Positions 9,709-18,026 of a stretch of 64,000 nucleotides of DNA are shown here, one piece after another. Source of the DNA: Candidatus Rifleibacterium amylolyticum. GTDB taxonomy: Bacteria; Muiribacteriota; Ozemobacteria; Ozemobacterales; Ozemobacteraceae. The stretch covers positions 461,321 through 525,320 of the forward strand of contig JAACJG010000004.1 in NCBI GenBank assembly GCA_009917695.1. Direction: 5' to 3'. Numbering within the stretch: the first letter of the stretch is position 1; each line of letters begins with the position of its first letter. A program made the translations under genes and the position numbers. The notes beneath the pieces were generated by a model. It was not told the DNA's origin and ran no database searches. It saw only the letters and a program-made list of their open reading frames with translations.

Positions 9709-11658
9709 TTACAGAGCGTTGGCCATCAGTTCGGCGACCTTGCGATTGAAGCCAGATGGATCAGGCAGTTGACCGCCTTCGGCGAGAAGAGCCTGCCCGT
9801 AGAGCAGGTCAGCATACTCAGATATTTTCGGATTTTCTTTGTCTTTAACGAACAGTTCATGCATTTTGCCGAGCAACGGGTGCCCGGGATTCAGTTCAAG
9901 TGTGCGCTTGACCGGCGGCACGTCTTTGCCTGATGCGCGCAGCAGGGTCTCAAGGTGCGGGGTCATTTCGCCTTCTTCGCTGACCAGGCAGGCTGCCGAA
10001 GCGCTCATGCGACCTGAGAGTCTGACCGCCTTGATGTGCTTGTCGAGCTTATTCTGTATCAGTTCAAGCAGCGATTTCCATTCCTGTTCCTTGTTTTTCA
10101 GGGTTTCTTCGGTCTTTTTGCGTTCTTCTTCGGAGCCCAGCTCAAGGCTGCCGCGGGCGGCCGACTTGATCTTCTTTTCTTTATATTCAGAAGTGTATTG
10201 CACCCATACTTCATCGACCGGGTCGGTCATCAGCAGCACTTCGTACCCTCTGTCTCTGAATGCTTCAAGATGCGGGCTGTTTTCGATAACTTCGCGCGCT
10301 TCGCCGGTCAGGTAATAAATTTTGTCCTGATCGGGTTTCATGCGTTCGATGTATTCGCCGAGAGTGAACCAGTCAGAACTTGAGGCTGTGCTCTGAAACA
10401 GGCAGCAGTCAAATAGCTTTTCGCTGTTACCCGGCTCTTTGAACAGGCCTTCTTTGATTACGGCGCCAAAGTGTTTCCAGAATGCAATGTACTTTTCGCG
10501 GTCTTCGTTGAGCATTTTCTTGAGAGTGTCGAGAACCTTGCGGGTAATACTCTTGCGAATGGTCTGAATAAGCCTGTCGTGCTGCAAAATTTCTCGCGAG
10601 ATGTTGAGAGAAAGACTCTCAGAATCGACAACGCCCTTTACAAAGCGCAGATAATCCGGGATAAGATCTTCGCAGTCATTCATGATGAAAACTCGCTTGA
10701 CGTAGAGATTGATGCCACGTTTTGAGTTCGGCATGAACAGGTCGAATCCTGGTTTCTCGGGCAGAAACAGCAGCGAGGTGAATTCGTTCGAGGTGCCTTC
10801 AGCCTTGAAGTTGATCCATTTTAACGGCGCGTTCCAGTCATGGCTGATGTGTTTGTAGAATTCGCGATATTCATCTTCGCTGACTTCTTTTTCCGGGCGC
10901 AGCCAGATAGCCTTCATCGAATTGAGCACTTCATCTTCGATCAGGGTTTCTTCTTTGGCGCCTTCTTTGGGTTTGCCGTTTTCATCTCGTTCGATGCGGG
11001 TTCTTTCGACTTTCATTCTTATCGGATATCCGACGAAATCTGAATATTTCTTTACAACCTGCCGCAGAACCCATTCCTGCACAAAGTCCTGAAAGTCTTC
11101 ATCTTCGCTGTCCTCTGGTTTGAGATGCAGAATTACACAGGTTCCCTGCGTTTCGCGGCTAGCTTCCTCTATGGTGAAATTTCCCTCGCCGCTGCTCGAC
11201 CATTTCCAGGCCTTTTCTTCGCCGGCTTTGCGGCTTATCAGTTCGACTTTGTCGGCTACCATAAAGCTTGAATAAAAGCCGACCCCAAACTGACCGATCA
11301 GTTCAGGCAGCCCTTCTTTTTTTTCGTTGGCCTTTTTGAGCAGCTCAGCAAATTCGCCAGTGCCCGATTTTGCGATAGTACCGATGTAATCGATAATTTC
11401 ATCATGTGTCATGCCAATGCCATTGTCAGAAATGGTAAGTGTGCGATTGGCCTGATCAGGCGTCAGTCTTATGTGCAGGTCTTCTGCCAGAGAACGCAGA
11501 TTTTCGTTGGTGAGAGAGTTGAATCTCAGCTTGTCGAGCGCGTCTGATGCGTTCGAAATCAGTTCACGCAGGAAGATTTCCTTGTGAGAGTAAACTGAGT
11601 GAATCATCAGATCAAGAAGTTGTCGTGCCTCTGTTTTGAATTCGTAGGTTGTTGCCAT
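9709..11658 (-). CDS. htpG: Molecular chaperone HtpG (Hsp90)
   Basis: A 649-residue full-length bacterial Hsp90. The N-terminal GHKL ATPase motifs are present: NASDALDKLRF (36-46), DNGIGMT (78-84) and GQFGVGFYSS (122-131). Middle and dimerisation domains follow, and there is no eukaryotic MEEVD tail. It is an ATP-dependent homodimeric cytosolic chaperone for stress-sensitive client proteins. It is bounded by its own terminator downstream and a 139-nt gap upstream, so it is probably monocistronic. The start ATG at 11658 is preceded by AAGGAG. Confidence 0.98.
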   Translation of the reverse strand: MATTYEFKTEARQLLDLMIHSVYSHKEIFLRELISNASDALDKLRFNSLTNENLRSLAEDLHIRLTPDQANRTLTISDNGIGMTHDEIIDYIGTIAKSGTGEFAELLKKANEKKEGLPELIGQFGVGFYSSFMVADKVELISRKAGEEKAWKWSSSGEGNFTIEEASRETQGTCVILHLKPEDSEDEDFQDFVQEWVLRQVVKKYSDFVGYPIRMKVERTRIERDENGKPKEGAKEETLIEDEVLNSMKAIWLRPEKEVSEDEYREFYKHISHDWNAPLKWINFKAEGTSNEFTSLLFLPEKPGFDLFMPNSKRGINLYVKRVFIMNDCEDLIPDYLRFVKGVVDSESLSLNISREILQHDRLIQTIRKSITRKVLDTLKKMLNEDREKYIAFWKHFGAVIKEGLFKEPGNSEKLFDCCLFQSTASSSDWFTLGEYIERMKPDQDKIYYLTGEAREVIENSPHLEAFRDRGYEVLLMTDPVDEVWVQYTSEYKEKKIKSAARGSLELGSEEERKKTEETLKNKEQEWKSLLELIQNKLDKHIKAVRLSGRMSASAACLVSEEGEMTPHLETLLRASGKDVPPVKRTLELNPGHPLLGKMHELFVKDKENPKISEYADLLYGQALLAEGGQLPDPSGFNRKVAELMANAL

Positions 11659-11797
11659 ATCTTATAACTCCTTATGACTTGTGATTTACAGTTTTAAAGA
11701 ACTTTTCAGAAAAATATAAACAACATTTTGCCTAAAAGAGCAACAGTAATTTGCGCTCAACTGTTTCAGGCATAGATGCCGTGCTATTGTACTGTTT

Positions 11798-13267
11798 TTA
11801 TCTGCGCCGGGTGCGAGAAAAACCTCCGCGGCGCGGTTGGCGTTCCTTGGGCGGACCCGATCTTTGTGCCGGGGCTTTGGCTGGTTCGACATTCTCAATG
11901 CCACGCCCTGCTTTTATGAGCTGCTGGTGAAATGAGTCGAGAAGCAGTAGAAAGAGATCTTCGCCGTGTTCATGCTCGGTCAGCTGGCGATATAATCCCT
12001 GGTAGCGCTTCATGCGTTCTTTGACTGCGGTGGAGGCGTCTCTGAGGTTGGCTTCGAGATGTGCAACCAGCTTCTCTGAGAGGCGCTCACGCACCTGTTC
12101 TTCGCTTGGCACAGGCTTTTCCAGCAATGATATGCCTGCCCGGCGCGCAAATTTTTTGAGATCGGCAGCTTCCAGGGTCGAAACCATGCTGATGGCGATG
12201 CCACGGTTACCGGCTCTGGCTGTTCGGCCGGCGCGGTGAATATACTGGTCGGTATCTTTGTGCATGTCATAGATGAAAACATACTCGAGATTGCTGACGT
12301 CGATGCCGCGGGCGGCAATATCGGTAGCGACAAGAAAACGCAGTTGCTTATTCTTGAGTTTGCCCATAACGGTCTCGCGCGCTCCCTGACTGAGATCACC
12401 GCTGATCTGATCGGCATCGTAGCCAAACCTCTTCAACAAAGCCGCGACATATTCGACTTCGTTGCGGGTATTGCAGAATATTATTGCGTTGTCAGGATCT
12501 TCAACCTCGAAAACTCTCATCATGGCCCGATCTTTGTGCATGGGATCGACTGTGTAAAAAATATGATCCATTTCTGAAACATGTACGCCATCACCGGAAT
12601 ATGAGAGAAAGTCGGGCTTATGGAGAAATTGTCCGGCCAGACGCTTGACGCTGTCTGGCATTGTAGCCGAGAACATCGCTGCAACCTTGCTTTTTGGCAT
12701 GAATTCGCCAATGCGTACCATGTCGCGATAGAAGCCCATTGACAGCATTTCATCGGCTTCGTCAAAAATCAGGTATTTAAGGGTTTTCAGCGAGAGTGTG
12801 CCACGAATAAGATGGTCGAGAAGTCGGCCGGGTGTGGCTATCACCAGCTGGGTGCCGTTTTTGAAAGCTTCGAGTTGTGGCCGGTAAGATGTGCCGCCAT
12901 ACACGGCTACTGCTGAAACATCAATGTTTTCTGCGAGAAGCTTGTATTCGTTATATACCTGAACTGCAAGTTCGCGGGTGGGAATAAGTATGACGGCCTG
13001 GCAGGCCTTTTCGCTGCCTTTGAGCCTTTCGAGCAGGGGCAGCAGAAAGGCTGCGGTCTTGCCACTGCCGGTGCGCGACTGCACGATGACATCTCGTCGC
13101 GCCAACAGATAAGGCGCTACTCCGGCCTGTACCGGCATCAGCTCTTTCCAGCCTCTGCTGGCTACAGAGTTCTGTAATTCCATGCAGAAGTCTTCGATCT
13201 TAGCCGGAGGAAGGACTTCCATGAAGGCTTTTGGCGTGTCGTGTTGTAATTCTTGTGTTTCTTCCAT
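11798..13267 (-). CDS. DEAD-box ATP-dependent RNA helicase
   Basis: A 489-residue DEAD-box helicase with all core motifs: SRTGSGKT (64-71), PTREL (96-100), TPGR (145-148), DEAD (169-172), SAT (200-202), then RGID and HRAGRTAR in the second RecA domain. A helical linker and a short Arg/Gly-rich tail (RRGGFSRTRRR) follow, typical of RNA-binding extensions in DeaD/CshA/RhlE-type proteins. It unwinds RNA duplexes in ribosome assembly or mRNA decay. The subfamily cannot be decided by eye, so no symbol is given. Confidence 0.95.
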   Translation of the reverse strand: MEETQELQHDTPKAFMEVLPPAKIEDFCMELQNSVASRGWKELMPVQAGVAPYLLARRDVIVQSRTGSGKTAAFLLPLLERLKGSEKACQAVILIPTRELAVQVYNEYKLLAENIDVSAVAVYGGTSYRPQLEAFKNGTQLVIATPGRLLDHLIRGTLSLKTLKYLIFDEADEMLSMGFYRDMVRIGEFMPKSKVAAMFSATMPDSVKRLAGQFLHKPDFLSYSGDGVHVSEMDHIFYTVDPMHKDRAMMRVFEVEDPDNAIIFCNTRNEVEYVAALLKRFGYDADQISGDLSQGARETVMGKLKNKQLRFLVATDIAARGIDVSNLEYVFIYDMHKDTDQYIHRAGRTARAGNRGIAISMVSTLEAADLKKFARRAGISLLEKPVPSEEQVRERLSEKLVAHLEANLRDASTAVKERMKRYQGLYRQLTEHEHGEDLFLLLLDSFHQQLIKAGRGIENVEPAKAPAQRSGPPKERQPRRGGFSRTRRR

Positions 13268-13590
13268 ATATTGCAGATATACCTTTCGCAGCCGGTTTAA
13301 AAAGAATTCTTAACCAGCCCTTGTGTTTCAGAAAAAATACTGGCATTTGTGTCTCTGAAGACAATGTGCGGCACTGTCGCTTTTATTGTGCTGTCAGGTC
13401 AGCGATTCAGAGGCTTTCAGTATATACCTTCGCTGCTGATAATGAAACAGAAAATTTTATCTGAGGCAAAATTACCTCTGTTCTCGACAGTCATATTTTG
13501 CACTGTGGTTTTTATACCTCGAAAATTTCCAGTCAACATTTACTTATAATCAGGTATGTCAGAATATTACAGACAGTCCCAAATCTCTCT
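13268..13590. other. Non-coding stretch upstream of the sigma-54 site
   Basis: No open frame here has a ribosome-binding site or a recognisable product; short plus-strand frames are composition artefacts. It must hold the helicase promoter (reading minus) and could hold an enhancer site for a sigma-54 activator at 80-200 nt from the promoter at 13596, but I cannot identify either. Confidence 0.5.
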
Positions 13591-13595
13591 GTTGG

Positions 13596-13611
13596 TGGCA
13601 CAATTATTGCT
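13596..13611 (+). promoter_or_regulatory. Sigma-54 (RpoN) -24/-12 promoter
   Basis: TGGCAC-AATTA-TTGCT matches the RpoN consensus TGGCAC-N5-TTGCW exactly, with the required 10 nt between the GG and GC dinucleotides. The predicted start of transcription is near 13622. No protein gene follows on the plus strand before 14940; instead an intrinsic terminator lies 105 nt downstream. Confidence 0.8.
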
Positions 13612-13621
13612 AGTAATTCGC

Positions 13622-13755
13622 AGATGTATGAATTCTCTTTTTCAGCTCTCTGATTTTATTCGTGATAGCTTTTACTTAGCTCAAAACGGGTTCCCAGAAG
13701 GTTGGTTGGAATTCAGGAGCTGACTTCCCTGGCTTGATGCCAGGGTATTTTTTTT
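13622..13755 (+). ncRNA. Candidate sigma-54-dependent small RNA
   Basis: The interval runs from the predicted start of the RpoN promoter to a strong intrinsic terminator. It gives a transcript of about 130 nt with no convincing coding frame (only a 9-codon ATG frame at its 5' end). It sits between the helicase and a small membrane-protein gene, both on the other strand, so it cannot be a leader of either. The U-rich 3' end after a short stem is typical of Hfq-type small RNAs. Both ends are predictions from signals, not from known family homology. Confidence 0.6.
13727..13755 (+). terminator. Intrinsic terminator of the candidate small RNA
   Basis: A 7-bp perfect stem CCCTGGC/GCCAGGG with loop TTGAT is followed by TATTTTTTTT. 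On the opposite strand no T-run follows, so it is oriented to plus-strand transcription. Confidence 0.9.
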
Positions 13756-13768
13756 GCTGGTTTAATGA

Positions 13769-14014
13769 TTAAAGCTTTTCTGAATCAGCAGATTCGGCTT
13801 CTCCGGATTCATTCGCAGAGATGGCTTCATTATCTTCGCTGACCAGCATTTTCTCAAGAGGGTTGGGTTCTGCTTCCGCGCCATCTTCGTTGTCGTCCCA
13901 TTCATCTTCGCTTTGCTCTGCCGGCTTGACGAAGAAAAGAAACACCAGAAACAGAGCGAGAAAAAACAAGTCGCCAGCATACTTTACCCAGGTCGGTGCC
14001 TCGAAGTCATTCAC
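13769..14014 (-). CDS. Small single-pass membrane protein with acidic tail
   Basis: An 81-residue protein: short N-terminus, one hydrophobic helix (about residues 13-30), then a long highly acidic cytoplasmic-type tail rich in Glu, Asp, Ser and Asn. The GTG start at 14014 overlaps the stop of the creatininase-family gene (GTGA), so translation is probably coupled. I do not recognise the family. The acidic tail resembles low-complexity interaction tails; no function can be assigned. Confidence 0.7.
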   Translation of the reverse strand: MNDFEAPTWVKYAGDLFFLALFLVFLFFVKPAEQSEDEWDDNEDGAEAEPNPLEKMLVSEDNEAISANESGEAESADSEKL

Positions 14015-14775
14015 GGGCGGAGTCCTCCCTGAAGCCGATTGATTGAATTCAGCCAGTGCTGTAATCTGGCAGTGAGATCCGCCAGCAGCAGTTTAACAAA
14101 ATCAGAAGCTTTGCCGCAATCGAACAGCGGCTGCCCTTCTCCGGGCTGATGCAATAGAACTTCACCTGGCGGAGGATATAGCAGCAAGCCATCGTCCGGC
14201 ACATGATCGTCTGAAACAGGGTTATAATTGTCAGGATCGACAAGAGTTGGGCAAAAATGCAGCATGACTGATGTTTCTTCGATTGCAGCATGGCCACCGG
14301 GGCTGGTATTGAAAACTGGCTTAACGAATTTTTCTGACAACATCCACCAGTGGATGACCGAAATAGCTATCGGTTGCCGACGACTTATACGGCGCACCAG
14401 ACGTTTGAGTGCATCACAATTGCCTCCGTGCCCGTTTATGATAATTATGGTTTTGAAGCCCTGCCTGTAAAAATTTACGACAATCTGTTCAAAAAATTTT
14501 TCAAACATTTCTTCCGGGAAAAAACTGGCGGGGGAGGTTTGTGCGAGCATATTGGTAAGACCGTATTCAAAAGAGGGTGCTACTGCTCCCTGCAGGTCTA
14601 TGCTGAGTTCTTCGGCTATCTTTTCAGCGCAGATAGTATCGGTGCCAACGGGAAGATGCCGCCCATGCGCCTCGATTGTTCCGACCGGCAGAAAAAGCGG
14701 TGCTTCGCGTGCAAGCAGAGACTCGATCTCTACCGTATTCATCTCTTTTATAAACCTGGCAAGTGGTCTGGGCAT
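14011..14775 (-). CDS. Creatininase-family metal-dependent amidohydrolase
   Basis: About 254 residues from the ATG at 14775, preferred because AGGTGA lies 7 nt upstream; an in-frame GTG sits 12 nt earlier. The PF02633 hallmarks are present: PVGTIEAHGRHLPVGTD (metal-binding Glu, His and Asp), INGHGGN, and GGHAAIEETS with the metal-ligand Glu. Members hydrolyse cyclic amides or amide bonds (creatinine amidohydrolase, FAPy deformylase, MftE peptidase); the substrate here is not deducible. It is the first gene of a two-gene unit with the small membrane protein and divergent from the adenylate cyclase. Confidence 0.88.
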   Translation of the reverse strand: MPRPLARFIKEMNTVEIESLLAREAPLFLPVGTIEAHGRHLPVGTDTICAEKIAEELSIDLQGAVAPSFEYGLTNMLAQTSPASFFPEEMFEKFFEQIVVNFYRQGFKTIIIINGHGGNCDALKRLVRRISRRQPIAISVIHWWMLSEKFVKPVFNTSPGGHAAIEETSVMLHFCPTLVDPDNYNPVSDDHVPDDGLLLYPPPGEVLLHQPGEGQPLFDCGKASDFVKLLLADLTARLQHWLNSINRLQGGLRP

Positions 14776-14814
14776 AATTTGTCTCACCTGAATAAACTTT
14801 ATTATCTTCTCTCA

Positions 14815-14843
14815 TGCTAACACATTTCATTGAACTGTTAGCA
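14815..14843. promoter_or_regulatory. Operator-like perfect inverted repeat in divergent intergenic region
   Basis: TGCTAACA and TGTTAGCA form a perfect 8-bp inverted repeat separated by 13 nt, so the half-site centres are 21 nt (two helical turns) apart. That geometry suits a dimeric regulator. It lies between the divergent creatininase-family and adenylate-cyclase genes, just upstream of the predicted cyclase promoter. Confidence 0.45.
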
Positions 14844-14858
14844 AATCTTCAAAAAATC

Positions 14859-14889
14859 TTGAGACTTTATCTGAGGCTGATAGTATAAT
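14859..14889 (+). promoter_or_regulatory. Candidate sigma-70-type promoter of the adenylate cyclase
   Basis: TTGAGA, a 19-nt spacer and a perfect TATAAT. The spacer is longer than optimal. The predicted start is near 14896, about 45 nt before the TTG start codon. Confidence 0.5.
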
Positions 14890-14939
14890 CAGAGCGCGGT
14901 TTAACAGTCCTGCCGACTCTAAAAGCGGAACCTTCAAGA

Positions 14940-17900
14940 TTGCAACAGCAGACACATTCGCCTGCCTCTGAGCCGGCAAAAATACGGCTGGATCCTTTAC
15001 CTTTCTGGAAATGGTCCATTGCCATTTTTCTTCTTCTGGTAATCCCGCTGGGTATATTGTTTCAGCAGGCCAGCGTCGCTTTTGATGCAACGGCTGATAT
15101 GGTGCGTAACGACATTGGCCAGCAGGTCGATGGTCTGGCTTCAAGAATAGCTCTCGAGCTCGATGTAAACACTCAGTTGCGCGAGATCATCAACCGCTAT
15201 GACGTTCCTTACACTCAGGTTTCCGAGCGGCTTTATTATATAAGTCATTTTCGCCGGTTATGTAAGATCCCGTTGCCGGTTGCTGCCGCAAACGCCCTTA
15301 ATGGTCTGGAAGCAGCCCATCGCAAAGCTCTGGCAAAGATGGAACGCCGTCTTCGCCGACTTATTCCGGGGATAAAGCTGCTCAGGTGGGATAATCAATT
15401 CAATCTGCTGCCGGAAAGCGACGAGACTATACCGCGCTGGGCTTACAAGCTTGTCGTTGTTGCGCTCAAGCAAAGGTTGACCAGAACTGACAAGAATGAA
15501 GACAGGTCGTATCTCGACAATATTCCGATGCTGGCCCGCAATTTTCTCGATACGAATAAAATTACCATGTTTATCAGATCGTCGGCCGAGGTTTATGAGT
15601 TTTCCGACGCTTCTGGCCGGCGTATTGCAATGTACTGGAACAATAACAAGGTGTATGGTTTCAGAGACAACTATGAATCTGGCGGAGGATTTCTGGCAAT
15701 TGTAGATCTTGAGCAGCTCGGCAAAACTTTTGCTTTTGACATGATCAGATTGCGCAAGAGGCATGAATGGGAATCCGCCGGTATCGAGCCTGGCTGGCTG
15801 ATATCGCCTCAACCAGGACAGTATTATCTTCCTTATCCCTTCTCGGCACTGGATCAGGAATACTGGGCAAGATGGCTGTATAACAGGCCGAATGGCATAC
15901 ACGAGCATCGGGGCATAATAGTCTCTATAAAACGAGTTCCCGGCAGTGTAATGCTGGTTACTGCCAGATCCGCCAGAGAGGTCGATGCCCATTACCGCCG
16001 CAGCATTTTCATGCTGATTCTATTGGTCTCAATTGCACTGATTTTGCCGATTATTGTCGTACTTTCCTGTCGCAAAAACCAGGGTATGGCTTTGAGCATA
16101 CGCTGGCAGATTGTCGCTCTCTTTGTTCTGGCCATGGCCCTGCCCAGTGCGGTTCTTTTTCATCTTGGGGGTGAGCTGCTCAAGGATCGCCAGCGCATAT
16201 ATGAGCAGGAGGCTTTTCAGACGCTTGAGGGCCTTAAAAAGAATATCGAAGAAAATACCGACTATGCATTTCATTACGTCGAAACACTTGGTAATGAGCT
16301 TGGATCGCGGCTGATGAAGCTTGAATTGGATGACCGGGGTCGCCCGGTTGAGCCCGGACAGGCTCGAAGCATAATCGGCGAATATGCTGATCGAGCTGAT
16401 CTTACCGCGGTTTACATGCTTGATTCAAGTTCTGAGATGATCTTCAACGTGGCTCTTGATAGAAGTACCGGCACCGATATCATTGCTCTGGTGCAGGCGC
16501 TTGCCAAGATCAAACTTCGCTATACCGGGAATCTCAAGCTGCGCGGAAAGGCGTCTGATCTCGGCATGGTAGATCTGTTCATCGAGGCTTCGGGCGGCGT
16601 GAGTGTTGAGGCGATACAGAGCATACTGAAATATCGTGAAAACAAGGCTTTTGAGTTCAGGTTTTCCAATCGCCGAATATGCTTTTTCGTCGGTGAGTTC
16701 TCGCCCCCGCATAGCGACGAATCCTATATCATTGTCGTAGTGCTCAAAGATGCTAATTTTGAGCGAATGCTCATGCGTCTGATGATCGACAATCATGAAA
16801 ATGAAGCGAAATACAGGAACCGCGTTCAATTGTTTTTTGGATCAAACATCTCTTCTGGTGACAGTTACTTCAGGCCGGCAAATATATCTGCCCCCTGGTT
16901 TGATTATCTGGTTCTGAATGAAGAAACAATAAGGGTTGGCCGCCTTTCAGAATCGACAAGATTTTCGGGAGTTGCAGTCAAAGATAGAATAGAACTGCAA
17001 AATTCTGGCAGAAAGTGTCTCTTTTACAGTTTCCGACCTTCCAATCTTGACATGCATTCTGTGGTGGCTCTGCATGATTATTCTGAGATCGATTACTCGT
17101 TATCGCAATTGCGGATTTTCATAATAGTATCCTTTCTCGTGTCTCTGCTGATCGGTTACATTCTGGCAAGAGTAATGGCCCGATCCTTGATTGAACCTGT
17201 GCATCTCTTACAGCAGGGCGTCGAACGGGTAGAAAGTGGTGACTATCGAACACTTCTTGAAATGCCAGGGCAGGACGAGCTTGTCGAGCTTGCTGAATCA
17301 TTCAATTCAATGACGCATGGTCTGGATGAACGCGAAAGGATGACCCGCTATCTTTCCAAGTCGGCAGTTAAAGCGGTTGAAAGTGGCGAAGACGCTTATA
17401 TGGGCGGGAAAAAAGTACCGGCGACTGTTCTGTTTTCGGATATCCGCAGCTTTACGACAATTTCAGAGTCGAATCCGGCGGAAGTGGTGGTGAGTCTGCT
17501 CAATGATTATTTCGCCGTAATGAATGCAGTTGTCGAGGAACATGGCGGCGACATCGACAAATTTATTGGAGATGCGATCATGGCGCTGTTTATCGCGGCT
17601 GATGGCGATTCTGAGCCACGTATGCAAGCTCTTAATGCTGTCAGGTGCGCTCTCAATATGATGCGTGCTCTCGCTGATTTTAATGCCGACCGGGCGGCGC
17701 GCGGCCTTTTCCCGATAATGATCGGAGTCGGTATTAATTCGGGCGAAGTTATTGCAGGTAATATCGGTTCTCCCGGACGTATGGACAGAACCGTAATCGG
17801 TGACACGGTAAATGTAGCTTCGCGTCTTGAAGGCATGAGCAAGCTTGGGCGCCATACGCACGTTATTATCAGTCGGTCAACCCTTGAAATGGTGAGCGAT

Positions 17901-17996
17901 CTGGTTGAAGTCGAACAACTGGCAGAGACTTCGGTCAAAGGCAAGACATCTGCTGTTGAAATGTTTGAAGTTATCAGCATAAAGAGCTATAATTAA
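14940..17996 (+). CDS. Membrane-bound class III adenylate cyclase with HAMP domain
   Basis: A 1018-residue protein. One transmembrane helix near residues 24-42 and a large extracytoplasmic sensor region precede a second helical pair (about 355-375 and 392-410). A second sensor region (about 415-720), a final helix and a HAMP domain follow, then a C-terminal class III cyclase domain from about 825. Metal-binding Asp834 (FSDIRSFT) and Asp878 (DKFIGDA) are present; Lys874 and the MDRTVIGDTVNVASRLE motif favour ATP over GTP. It makes cAMP in response to an external signal. The start is uncertain: TTG at 14940 is the only usual codon before the first helix, with a weak GGAA site. Confidence 0.88.
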   Translation: MQQQTHSPASEPAKIRLDPLPFWKWSIAIFLLLVIPLGILFQQASVAFDATADMVRNDIGQQVDGLASRIALELDVNTQLREIINRYDVPYTQVSERLYYISHFRRLCKIPLPVAAANALNGLEAAHRKALAKMERRLRRLIPGIKLLRWDNQFNLLPESDETIPRWAYKLVVVALKQRLTRTDKNEDRSYLDNIPMLARNFLDTNKITMFIRSSAEVYEFSDASGRRIAMYWNNNKVYGFRDNYESGGGFLAIVDLEQLGKTFAFDMIRLRKRHEWESAGIEPGWLISPQPGQYYLPYPFSALDQEYWARWLYNRPNGIHEHRGIIVSIKRVPGSVMLVTARSAREVDAHYRRSIFMLILLVSIALILPIIVVLSCRKNQGMALSIRWQIVALFVLAMALPSAVLFHLGGELLKDRQRIYEQEAFQTLEGLKKNIEENTDYAFHYVETLGNELGSRLMKLELDDRGRPVEPGQARSIIGEYADRADLTAVYMLDSSSEMIFNVALDRSTGTDIIALVQALAKIKLRYTGNLKLRGKASDLGMVDLFIEASGGVSVEAIQSILKYRENKAFEFRFSNRRICFFVGEFSPPHSDESYIIVVVLKDANFERMLMRLMIDNHENEAKYRNRVQLFFGSNISSGDSYFRPANISAPWFDYLVLNEETIRVGRLSESTRFSGVAVKDRIELQNSGRKCLFYSFRPSNLDMHSVVALHDYSEIDYSLSQLRIFIIVSFLVSLLIGYILARVMARSLIEPVHLLQQGVERVESGDYRTLLEMPGQDELVELAESFNSMTHGLDERERMTRYLSKSAVKAVESGEDAYMGGKKVPATVLFSDIRSFTTISESNPAEVVVSLLNDYFAVMNAVVEEHGGDIDKFIGDAIMALFIAADGDSEPRMQALNAVRCALNMMRALADFNADRAARGLFPIMIGVGINSGEVIAGNIGSPGRMDRTVIGDTVNVASRLEGMSKLGRHTHVIISRSTLEMVSDLVEVEQLAETSVKGKTSAVEMFEVISIKSYN

Positions 17997-18026
17997 CGGC
18001 CTCGCATACAACACTGGAGTTAACTG

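Noticed and set aside
13231-13549. Short plus-strand open frames upstream of the helicase
   Set aside because: No start signals and no plausible protein; the region looks non-coding.
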